A stretch of 27,397 nucleotides of DNA, from assembly GCA_036897095.1 (NCBI GenBank), contig JAYMSP010001963.1:1-27397 (forward strand). The letters are read 5' to 3'. This stretch comes from Plantago elongata (lineage: Eukaryota > Streptophyta > Magnoliopsida > Lamiales > Plantaginaceae). The position numbers and the translations under genes are program-made. Below, in pieces: positions 18,850 to 27,397 of the stretch; the first letter of the stretch is position 1, and each line of letters starts with the position of its first letter. Below the pieces are notes generated by a model. That model made no database searches, was not told the DNA's origin, and saw only the letters and a program-made list of their open reading frames with translations.

Positions 18850-19560
18850 TTTCTTAAGTAAGATTCCTCATTTTTAAAGATTCGTTTGTTGACAAGTTAA
18901 AGAATATACAACATGAATTGAATTATCTATTTAATGCTGTTTTATATATTTTGCAATGCTGTATAAAATAAGATCTTTTCCTATACTATATTGACTTCTT
19001 CAGCAAATTAATTTAAATTATAAGAGAATTTGAATTAACTTGTTTAAAACTGAAAAGTTAGAAACAGATGGAAATCAGCTGAATCGATGTTTACGTACAG
19101 TCTAACAAACAAGAGTAGTAGTTAGTTAATACTGGTCAAATGTCCACTTTCAAAATAATCATCATATAGTTATCAAATAATCATATCTTGACTACTGGTA
19201 TAGTGGTACTTCACGTTCAATAGAAATACAAAACGTACATTTCTGCCGGTTATTTCCTTTTGCTTTGTGAACCTACTTCTAATCTAATTGATGTACTATG
19301 AAGTTTTATCCATAAACAAAACTATCTGACAGATTAATTAATTATTAAGAACAATTATACGTACATATATTTGTACTTTAATTCCACTTAGCTTGTCTTG
19401 GATGTTAATACACCCTGTAGCAAGCTAAAGTTAACTTAACTCCTCAAACTGTACACATAATAATTCTAGAATGTTTAACGTAACTAAAACTGATGCATAC
19501 AAATCACTCTTGCTCTACAAAATCTTCTTGGATACCTGTTATGTCTATTGTACAGTACTT
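18850..19560. other. Unassigned AT-rich spacer
   Basis: No gene or named repeat is recognised here. Confidence 0.4.
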
Positions 19561-19679
19561 TATTCAATTGGACTGCCGCATAGCCGAGCATTGACCATCA
19601 ACGCAGTTGTTGCCATCCAAATCAATCACACCAACCCAAACGTTGCGGCTCTATGGATGTTTATAATTCAGAACGGTGC

Positions 19680-20070
19680 TGCCTTTCACGTGGAAATGCA
19701 CACCCCTTCACTCACCACAAATGAGAGGCGCGCCAGGGAAAGAAACTTCCTCATGTTTTTACTGTATATTCCTTCTCCACACCACTCGTAGTCTCTCTCC
19801 ATCCTTATTGCTTGTGCCCTGTATTCCGCCTCTATGCGATGAGTTGTGTGCGCAAGGTAATCCTTTTCTCTGTATTTGTTCGGTTTCATCTCATTGATCT
19901 ACTTTGCATTTGCCTGACTTTTGTCATTTGCTGTTGAACGTGCTGCAAACAACTCAAGAGTCAAGACGCAGGCAGGCACGAGGCCTTATGTCTCCTGATC
20001 AGAGGGCAAGTGTGCTCGGGCATATGCAAGGCACCGTCACCTCAAACTCAATTGAATTCAGGTTTGTTCC
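19680..20070 (+). other. Possible fragment of a split gene of unknown function
   Basis: A less AT-rich island contains a G-box (CACGTG, 19688-19693) and a CT-rich leader-like stretch (19770-19840). ATG 19839-19841 begins a very short frame MSCVRK, followed by a good donor AAG|GTAA (19854-19860). Further on, a frame encoding GLMSPDQRASVLGHMQGTVT (within 19980-20061) ends at another donor-like CAG|GTTTGT. This looks like the first exons of a gene. No acceptor is convincing, nothing recognisable follows, and I do not know the family. It could be a truncated gene or captured exons. Confidence 0.25.
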
Positions 20071-20354
20071 AACTTCTGTTGCAGTGCGGTTCCGGTATGA
20101 TTCACTAGGTTCCTGTGTATTGCTTAAGGATATAAATTCTGGTTCTATATTATCTTGGCACATGTTACATGCAAGTCACACGCTATCTTCAATCTAATAA
20201 AGATTTATGTAAATGTAATCACTTACTTGGCTTGTTAATATAATATAACTAATTATCTAACACAATCAAACAGGAATACATACAAAATTAAACTGATAAT
20301 AAGAGACCAAGCAGAAATAGCAGGAGCATTCGTTCGACGACCAAAACAAATAAA

Positions 20355-21558
20355 TTAAATGTTTCTCGTGTAAGATCCCGAAACATAGTTCATCATGGCT
20401 TTATACATTATCTTCAATTGATCAGGGCTTTGTTCCATTGTAGGTTTCTCTAACAAAGGGCTCAAGTTCATCCAACAGGGCAATCCAACATTCCCTTTCA
20501 AGCACTCAATACCAGATTTTTTCAACCAGTCGATGATCATTTCGTACCTCTTTCTCAACCTGTTCTTGTTGGTCTTAATGTAGTTCTCGGTGAAGGACCT
20601 GTCAGAAAGCATAGAAACTAATAGCTGTTTTGTTTGGGATGAAATCAGAGTGAAAAGCTAGACATTCTTCGGGCCGTTGTCACAACTTAATCATTGTAAG
20701 AGTAAATTGTCCCGACATGAAAGCCTGGAAGGCCCAAGTCCTTCGAGAGACTGTAAACAATATGGACTCTTTCGCAGTCCTTGTAATGTCGTGCTTCAAG
20801 AATTTCAGCAATGCTGACGAATTCGTCAGATGAGAATGCTGGTCTGGAGTAAATTTCATCTTGGATATGATGGATGTTTTTTCTCTGTGGTGAAGTCCAA
20901 AATTAAATTAATCAGGTTATTGGCAGGGAAGCAGGGGAAGTTCCATACCCTGGATAGTAAGGAGTTGGGATGAACAAATCATTGCCAGGGTCAGCCAAAA
21001 TGAAGGTTAGGAATTCGTTTGCGGTTATTTCTTCTGATGTGATTACGACTCTGTTAGGGTCGAATTTCGCTCTTCCACCTCTTATTTGTTCAATGAAGTT
21101 TCTCATTGCCTAAATTTATTTACAGTAATATAAATGTTAGAAACTGTACTTGATTTGGTGACATGCAATTTGTTATTACACATGGATATTGAATTTACCT
21201 TTCTGAAAGAATACTATCCATGGTAATCTTGAAATAGTGCATTCTCTCTGACGTTAGAGGTTCTTCCACTGTTTGTTGCCTCAGAATGGTTTTCCAGGTA
21301 CGCTTCCAGTAAATCAAATGAAACCTGTAGAGAACATGAGCATATTTCCAAATAGCCTATGTTGTCAGGCTAAGCCGCCTCACACGTGGAACACACCAAA
21401 TTAACAGTCGTATAGTGGAACTCATATTTTTATTTCCAAAGTTCCACCCCACTGCATGATTTCGAACAACTTCTAGACTTAATCTTGTATCATCAAACCA
21501 TGAAAACTTACTTGATTTTCAACAAGTCCCATTTGTATGACTCCAGGGGTTTCATGAT
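20355..21558 (-). pseudogene. ACC synthase pseudogene (ethylene biosynthesis)
   Basis: Functional ACC synthase is a cytosolic pyridoxal-phosphate enzyme that converts S-adenosylmethionine to ACC, the ethylene precursor. Minus-strand pieces follow the family order. Exon end 21512-21558 gives TPGVIQMGLVENQ. Exon 21199-21324 gives VSFDLLEAYLENHSEA and ENALFQDYHG plus a stop. The exon from 21108 gives MRNFIEQIRGGRAKFDPNR and LADPGND...PTPYYPG. Then come NIHHIQDEIYS, the cofactor-lysine box IVYSLSKDLGLPGFHVG (Lys codon 20741-20743), and MLSDRSFTENYIKTN...GLPCWMNLSPLL. GT-AG introns survive at 21325-21511 and 21109-21198. About 60-80 residues after PTPYYPG are deleted, stops and shifts are present, and both the first exon start and the C-terminal arginine region are missing. 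Retained introns show it arose by DNA duplication or in-place decay, not from mRNA. Confidence 0.88.
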
Positions 21559-21569
21559 GTTTCAGTGTC

Positions 21570-22270
21570 TACCATTATTAGAATTGGATAATGTACTAAA
21601 TAGCTTTTAATGTTACTAACTACTTCGAAAAATAAATGCATGTGTTTGTGCAAATGGAACACTGACATTTTAGATGGGTTATAGGGTTATAAGGTAGCCT
21701 TAACCTGGAAGTTTGTTTCTAGAGTACCGAACCGTACATGCGTTTTGGTCTGTGATAGTGTCATTGTTAAGAGTTATGTACTTTAGTGTGTGGAAGATGC
21801 TTATTAGTAATATGTTAATTCGTTCAAGTTTATTTGATTGTTTTTATCTTTTTTATTTTTCTGCTGGAAGATTTATTATTAACTAGAGCAAGAGCTACAA
21901 AATAGAGACTACATTGCAGATGATAAAGTTTAAAATCAACCTCCAAGAAATTCTTCATTATTTTTTAAGGAGAGTCCACATATGATTAACAATAAAACAA
22001 GTACCTGTTGTCCTTGAAGATCGAGTTTTTGCGAACAAAGTTTCATAACCAAAAATCCAAAGTAGTTAGAGAAAATAGATAATCAAAACTTCGAAGTAGT
22101 TAGAGAAAATAGTTCAAGGGGGTTTGCCAAGTGAAGTCATAGGTTAGACTTGTGATCAACCCAGGCAGCCCTGAACTAATGAAATGAGGGGTGCCTTAGT
22201 CTGTGATAGTTTACTGGAGTGGTGATGCTTGTTGTGAACTTGTGAGCTTTGTTTCTGGAAAATTGAAGTT
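21570..22270. other. Unassigned sequence with a small tandem duplication
   Basis: There is no coding sequence. At 22048-22115 a 34-bp unit occurs twice in tandem, both copies containing AAGTAGTTAGAGAAAATAG (22060-22078 and 22094-22112). Confidence 0.45.
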
Positions 22271-22272
22271 TG

Positions 22273-22289
22273 GACAGGAGTTTGGCATT
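22273..22289. repeat. Left target-site duplication of the SINE
   Basis: GACAGGAGTTTGGCATT matches GACTGGAGTTTGGCATT at 22382-22398 in 16 of 17 positions. Confidence 0.75.
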
Positions 22290-22381
22290 TTTTTTTTGAA
22301 ACGGCTAAAGTGACTCGAACCCCGACTTTATTGGTTGGAGCTGAAACGTATTACCAACTGAGTTGCGCTTCATTGTCGACT
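22290..22381 (-). mobile_element. Short tRNA-derived SINE
   Basis: On the minus strand the element starts AGTCGACAATGAAGCGC. It has an A-box-like AACTCAGTTGGTAA and a B box GGGGTTCGAGTC, the two internal promoter elements recognised by RNA polymerase III. It then runs through CACTTTAGCCGTTTC into a run of A. A 17-bp direct repeat with one mismatch flanks it exactly at both ends, as produced by LINE-driven target-primed insertion. At about 92 bp it is shorter than most plant SINEs, with little beyond the tRNA-related head. The L1 machinery of the kind seen at 11610-17500 would be the expected helper type, but no link to that copy is shown. Confidence 0.75.
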
Positions 22382-22398
22382 GACTGGAGTTTGGCATT
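22382..22398. repeat. Right target-site duplication of the SINE
   Basis: Counterpart of 22273-22289 with one mismatch. Confidence 0.75.
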
Positions 22399-23705
22399 GT
22401 TGTGCATGGTACGTGTGAAAGCTTAGAATGAGGATGTTTTTCCTGGGAAACGCCCAGTGGTTGGGGATATCATCGAGTTAATCATTTTCAATCTGTGATT
22501 GTGGTCGTTGTTCAAAAAATCGAAATCTAGTTAACGCTGTTTATAATGTGGTGGATGAGGAATTTTCTCCAGTGGAGTGCTTAATCTTGAACTTCGATGA
22601 AACTTTCAGCTGTTAGTCTTTTATGGTTAGAAGAGAATGTGTGGCTGATGTCTTCACTGGTTCATAGCACATGTTACTGGAATACGTTTTCTTCATAACT
22701 TTTATTGTTTAGGACTCAGCTGTGGAATGTGTTTTAGAATCTTTGAATATGTAAATTGTCTCTTATCTGATGGACACTGTAATGATCGGTTTATAGTACA
22801 ACTTGTGCTGTAAATTACATTTATTTAATGCATTTGATTTCTTCAAAAGGAAAAATTGTTATGCAATCAAAATTAGATGTTTTATGGGTATTGCCTAACT
22901 CACTAGAAAGTAGAAAGTAAACAAGAGACTGCTTTGTTCAAAGTTCAAAAGGTAAAAAATATTTGTAGTTTGTAATTTATTCACAAGGAGACTTAACTCA
23001 GATTACTTGCTCACATGATCAAGCCTCCACTTCAACATGCATAGTGAATTTGTGTATATTCTTAGTCGGGTAAAATGAAAAAATGGATACAATACACAAT
23101 AAGACAATGCCACTTTAAGTACGTTAGATTGACTATCACCAATTTAGATAAACTATAACAATTGAAATTGTAGTTTTTAAGTTGATGATAATTGCAAGAA
23201 TCTCAATTCAAATTAAATTGTTGCTTTGTTTTTATAAAAAAAAGGGATGCAACTCAAATTGAAATAATACAATTTTGATTCTGAGTTAATCTGATAAAAA
23301 TTACTAGGATTAAATTCAATTATAAAAAAATATTCATATATGAGCACCGCAGTAACATTCAATTCCAGCTTCATACACTGTCAAAGTTACACATTATATG
23401 CAAACTATATAGATGTTATGAATACCAAAATTCTGTTGACGTTAAATTATTATAAATTATAGGCACCGCATCTAGTGTGGTATTCCAATTTTAATAAAAA
23501 AATTATTCCTTCACTTATATATTTGGCTCGACAATTTGATTCCCACTTTCCTAACCACCAGTGTGCTATACTTTTGATTTAGAATAGACATCAAGAATTC
23601 AACTATTTTTTTAAGAAATTCAATCAAAATTATTTTTAAAGTAATATAATTAATTGTGTATTGCAATTTAAATATCTACAACTTCGTCATAACTACCAAA
23701 CAAAA
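22399..23705. other. Unassigned region
   Basis: The first 450 bp are T- and G-rich and look like intron or untranslated sequence, but I found no exons. The remainder is AT-rich with no recognised feature. Confidence 0.4.
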
Positions 23706-23713
23706 ATCCTACA

Positions 23714-24062
23714 TTTACTACTACAAAATTGGTAACAAAATGAGTTGACTACTGTGACATATAGCGTTGGTTATTGTTATTTTGTGGTAAATAATAATAA
23801 CAAAAAAACAGGTAATAAATGTGCAATAGTCACGTACGGTAACCATTATTTTTATTTTACCACCGTTCAATTCGGTAGCAAATGAGAGTTGACTAACTTT
23901 TACACCTAGAAAAAAATAATTGCTACCAATATACAGTAATCATTGTTTTTATTTTGCCACCGTTCAACAACATTGACTAATAATCAGTAGGAAATGAGAG
24001 TTAACTAACTTTTGCCCCCAGAAAAAATAATTGCTAGCAATGTACGGGACCATTGTTTTTAG
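23714..24062. mobile_element. CACTA-like transposon end with subterminal repeats
   Basis: TACTACTACAAAATTGG near 23714-23730 resembles the CACTACAAGAAA terminus of plant CACTA elements, though the first bases differ. It is followed by direct repeats of about 100-110 bp. Each has an ATTTTxCCACCGTTCAA block, GGAAATGAGAGTTxACTAACTTTT, AGAAAAAATAATTGCTA and a conserved CATTxTTTTT (starts 23844, 23941 and 24051). Subterminal repeats of this kind are typical of CACTA elements. The third unit is interrupted at about 24062. The family assignment is tentative. Confidence 0.45.
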
Positions 24063-25015
24063 AGATAATTACAAATTAGTATAACTTTTAAAAACTTATT
24101 GCACTTTAGTGATACATGAAAAACTTCCTACAAATTAGTAACAAACTTCCTACAAATTAGAGATATTCAGTACATTTGAAATAAAATACACTAGAATTGA
24201 TAAAATACCCATATTTATAGGAAACTAAGTAAACACGTTCACATGCCAGTTGAAACAAATTAAACAAGCATCTGTTAATTGATACAAGCATCATTATCAA
24301 AGTAATTAACCTTCTAAGTTACTACATCTTTCATTGTCAGATTTGTTTCCTAATTAGTATTATGCTTATTTCGTTTTGCATGATTATATTATATGATGCT
24401 TATAATTTAATGTTAAACTATGTATACCGTACTAATATGATGCTTGCTAAATTATATTTGCAGTACTAATATATTGTTTGTTTCTCATTTGATGCTATGA
24501 ATTATACGATGCATGTAATGTAATGTAATGTTGAGTGATTCTTGCAGTATGATTGTTTCCTATTGATGATACTTACAATATAATATTAAATGAGGGTTGC
24601 AATTAATTTAGAAGAAAGATGCTTGGAGATGATAATAAACGTTAAAATTTTATAGAAAAATTTTGAAAATTGGTTAAATATGCTTGTAAAATTGGAATAA
24701 TGATGCTTTTAAAATTGAAAAAAAGATACTTGAAGATAGATCAAAATAAATTAGAAAAAACATAACTTGGCTGAATGATGCTTGGTTATTTTGATAATGT
24801 TTACATATTCTTATTTTATTCACTATTTTAACGTAACCAAATCTAAACAGAATCTAATTAGTTAATTGTACATTTATTTTGATTATTAACTATACTATAT
24901 TTAGTATTTAATTTGATGATATATTTAAAATTAAATATATAAATACTAATTTATAGGGAGTTTTTATATATCATTAAAGTGTAGAAAGATTTGAGGATGA
25001 CACTAATTTGCAACT
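24063..25015. mobile_element. Inverted-repeat element nested in the CACTA-like repeats
   Basis: The left end (from about 24063, AATTACAAATTAGT, then CACTTTAGTGATA and CTTCCTACAAATTAGTA) is matched by the reverse complement of the right end (GTTGCAAATTAGT, CACTTTAATGATA and CTCCCTATAAATTAGTA). The inverted repeats are therefore about 75 bp with mismatches. There is no coding capacity. The sequence to the right (ATTTTCCACCATTTAA, 25026-25045) continues the repeat unit broken at 24062, which supports a nested insertion. The exact border is uncertain; 9-11 bp around TGTTTTTAG and TGTTTCTAT may be a decayed target duplication, as Mutator-type elements make. Confidence 0.6.
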
Positions 25016-25045
25016 GTTTCTATTTCTAATTTTCCACCATTTAAT

Positions 25046-25225
25046 AGCAGTGGTTGATAGTACTTGATATAAATAACTGAATTAGAACCTTTTTTTTTTT
25101 TTTTTAGTATACCCGGTGTATGAAATAATATCCACGTATGTCATATCAATGTTAGTATATAATTTGATTAGCATAAATCTGTTTAATTAGTTCGGCAGTG
25201 ATTTAGTTTTAAATTTATTAAAATA
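25046..25225. other. Spacer, possibly remainder of the CACTA-like element
   Basis: A run of 17 T lies near 25090-25106. No other feature is recognised before the first Tourist-like MITE. Confidence 0.35.
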
Positions 25226-25228
25226 TAA

Positions 25229-25440
25229 GTTATACTTACCACTAATTTTTCAGCTTCATGAACTTTTTATTGATAATAAGTTCGTTACGTAAATGTGTGG
25301 CTTTTTAAACAAGCTAAAGCTAGCTGGTTTGAGAAGCTAATTAAGTTAGTTTATTGAAAAACTACCAGCTACATTTTCAGTTATTAGCTACTTTTTCAGC
25401 TATCAGTTACTTTTTTAACTAGTTTTGCTAAATAGAGTCA
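25229..25440. mobile_element. Tourist-like MITE, older copy
   Basis: It aligns along its whole length with 25915-26124 (ACTAATTTTTCAGC, GTTCGTTACGTAAATG, TTTGAGAAGCTAATTAAGTTAG, ACTAGTTTTGCTAAA) and has nearly the same length. TAA flanks it at 25226-25228 and 25441-25443. The terminal repeats are more decayed than in the second copy. Confidence 0.7.
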
Positions 25441-25914
25441 TAAATTTTGTATACTGAACTTACTTCTCACTTATTTTAGTTTAGACTTTCGACGAAGATT
25501 GGAAAGTGTTTATAGAAATACTGTTGAAAATTTGATACTGCGCCGATATGATAATGTATAAAATGCATTTTGGTATGGTTAAAGGATCATCCCTAAAGAT
25601 ATGATAAGGAGTTGGGCGGCATTAGATCTTATAACTAACGAGACAGACAGTTTGGTTACTGCGCGACATGAATATGTACAATTCAAGTCCATGCCACAGA
25701 ATTCATTTCTTATTATAATGATTTATAATTAAAAAATACTAATAAATGAACTACGGATTGAATGAATCCTATTAATCGTTGAATTTTGTTCTCCAAACAT
25801 TCCATTATATAGTTCAGAAATTGTATTAATTTGCTCAAAATTTGAGTTGAATGATATAAATTTAAACTAAATTTATGTATTATTTTTACATACAAAAATA
25901 TACCTTGAATCTAA

Positions 25915-26124
25915 GGCTCTGTTTATCACTAGTTTTTCAGTTAGCTTTTCAATAAGTTTTTTTTGATAAAAAATCTCGTTACGTGAACGCACAGCTTCTT
26001 AAAAAGAATAATTGAAAAGTTAGCTGATTTGAGAAGTTAATGAAGTTAGTTTCTTAAGAAAAAAGCTACCGGTTAACTTTTCAATTTTCAATTACCTCTT
26101 CTACTAATTTTGCTAAACAGACCC
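25915..26124. mobile_element. Tourist-like MITE (PIF/Harbinger type)
   Basis: The left end is GGCTCTGTTTATCA. The right end TTGCTAAACAGACCC is its near-perfect reverse complement (GGGTCTGTTTAGCAA). TAA at 25912-25914 and 26125-26127 is the 3-bp duplication typical of PIF/Harbinger transposases. It is 210 bp and non-coding. Confidence 0.8.
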
Positions 26125-26206
26125 TAAATAATTCAACTTAATTTTAATCCACACATATGCACTTTTTTCTAAAACAATTGAGACTTAAATAAAGTGTGGT
26201 TAGGTT

Positions 26207-26416
26207 GTGGGGAATACCTTGTCATGTTACGATGTGCGTGGTCCGGTCTACTACTATATGATTGAATTTCGAGTTGAGATTAAATTCCCATTAGATGAAA
26301 CCAAAGAATTTCATCATGAGTTATTGGACATTGAGAATAATGTTGATTACTATGATAATCAGCTAATCGCTGTCACTCAACAACTAAAAGTTTTACTACA
26401 AAATTCAAAGGAATGA
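26207..26416 (+). other. Open frame of unknown nature
   Basis: A 70-codon frame opens at GTG, not ATG. It encodes a tyrosine- and acid-rich segment (VYYYMIEFRVEIKFPLDETK, then NVDYYDNQLIAVTQQLKVLL). The base composition is a little less AT-rich than its surroundings. The first internal ATG would leave about 50 residues. No family is recognised. It may be an exon relic or chance. Confidence 0.2.
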
Positions 26417-26419
26417 CAT

Positions 26420-27375
26420 ATATACTTGGAAATAGTATTACCTAATTCAAGAGCGACAAGGCCAGCTTAATAAATAAAGAAGCTAGACGAGTTGAAACAC
26501 TAGCATGCAAAGCAAAGCAGGTAACAAATTTAGCACGAGGAGGACTAGAATTTGCTCGGCATTGCCATCATCTTATCTCATTTACCAACTCTCTACATGA
26601 TCGATCATTAAAAACTTAAGTTCCAACTTGTCTAGCTACTTGGTAAATTATCAATATATATAGTGACCAAACTATATGATAGCGATAATGGTAATTAATT
26701 CAACGTTTTGAAGAGTTCATGGGAACAAATACTAAATGTGATTAGCGATAATGAATCTTTTTTAAACGGGATTTATAAGATCACTTGTGGTAGAGCTCCT
26801 ATTTTATTACTCCCAAACCTCTCCTTAAAATCATTCCCTAAATATTTTGAACTCCTCATCACATCTTAATTTAAAACCTCAGGTACCCTATTTATTTTGA
26901 AAAGATGGGTTATTTATATTTACATTTGCTCATAGAATTCATTTTATATGGTTTACGTGAGAACATAGGAGATGTTATAAATCAAATCATTCAAATTCTT
27001 TTCATAATTATAATAAACTTCAACTTACTCATATATAATTAAAATTAAAGAAGTAATATTTTATAATTTTGTTGTTTAAAGTTAATTTATATGTTAAAAT
27101 TAAGAATACACTAAAAAAATGTAGCATTTAAAGTTGAGAATTATTATTTTTACTTAATATGTATTCGTCTTTATTGCATTAATAATATTACATAGTCTCA
27201 TGATAAATGATGTCTAAATAATTTATCTGACATGACCTATATAATCGATAAATTTATTTATATCATTAAGCAAAATATATTTGTTGTTGACAAAATAATT
27301 CTTATGGTAGTACAGATAAATTAATGTTGTGAATACAGATGCTTTAATTAATAACATTAATAATTTTCTTAATTT
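26420..27375. other. Unassigned AT-rich spacer
   Basis: No gene, RNA or named repeat is recognised. Confidence 0.4.
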
Positions 27376-27397
27376 TATATATATATATATATATATA
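27376..27397. repeat. (TA)11 microsatellite at the right edge
   Basis: Eleven TA units run into the end of the window, so the true length is unknown. Confidence 0.85.

Noticed and set aside
19471..19791. Open frame of 106 codons before the G-box island
   Set aside because: No domain is visible, and it spans what looks like promoter and leader sequence.
23844..24060. CRISPR-like array, because of spaced direct repeats
   Set aside because: The units are about 100 bp, similar along their full length and few in number. They fit transposon subterminal repeats in a plant genome.
1..27397. A coordinated hormone gene cluster (SAUR plus ACC synthase)
   Set aside because: The ACC synthase is a pseudogene, the genes are 11 kb apart with a LINE between them, and no shared regulatory sequence was seen.

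Overview
This window looks like nuclear DNA from a dicotyledonous plant. It is AT-rich, has plant-style split genes and plant-specific transposon families, and carries a SAUR gene (auxin-response family) and a decayed ACC synthase (ethylene biosynthesis). The species cannot be named from the sequence. Only one protein-coding gene appears intact: the single-exon SAUR-type gene at 8449-8919 on the minus strand. Almost everything else I can explain is transposon sequence in various stages of decay.

Layout from left to right. 1-561 is the gag start of a Ty1/copia retrotransposon on the minus strand, broken by stops and a frameshift. Its primer-binding site is at 667-676 and a short LTR follows at about 677-870. 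1784-5356 is a Ty3/gypsy element on the plus strand with two LTRs of about 570 bp. Its interior is only 2.4 kb because the whole reverse transcriptase has been deleted. 5663-5760 is the C-terminal end of a second, unrelated copia polyprotein on the minus strand, followed by its polypurine tract and the start of its LTR. A Stowaway-type MITE lies at 6492-6678. A 774-bp Mutator-like inverted-repeat element lies at 7316-8089 with a perfect 10-bp target duplication. The SAUR gene follows, then about 2.5 kb with no recognisable gene.

11610 to about 17500 is a near full-length L1-type LINE on the minus strand. In its own reading direction it holds ORF1 (DUF4283 plus a CCHC knuckle), endonuclease, reverse transcriptase, zf-RVT and RNase H, then a poly(A) tail. 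All of its frames are interrupted. 17500-23700 is mostly unassigned. It contains a GC-rich hairpin that resembles a Helitron end, a tRNA-Ala-derived pseudogene that has lost its CpG sites, a possible fragment of a split gene near 19.8-20.1 kb, an ACC synthase pseudogene that keeps its introns (20355-21558), and a small tRNA-derived SINE with clean target duplications (22290-22381). From 23.7 to 25.1 kb there is a CACTA-like end with tandem subterminal repeats. It is interrupted by another inverted-repeat element that carries many copies of GATGCTT. Two related Tourist-like MITEs follow (25229-25440 and 25915-26124), then AT-rich DNA ending in a TA microsatellite at the right edge.

The genes do not form a functional unit. 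The SAUR gene and the ACC synthase remnant both belong to hormone pathways, but the ACC synthase is dead and their proximity is probably chance. I looked for an undescribed system and did not find one I can support. The most informative observations are the transposon nesting and the CpG-decayed tRNA copy.
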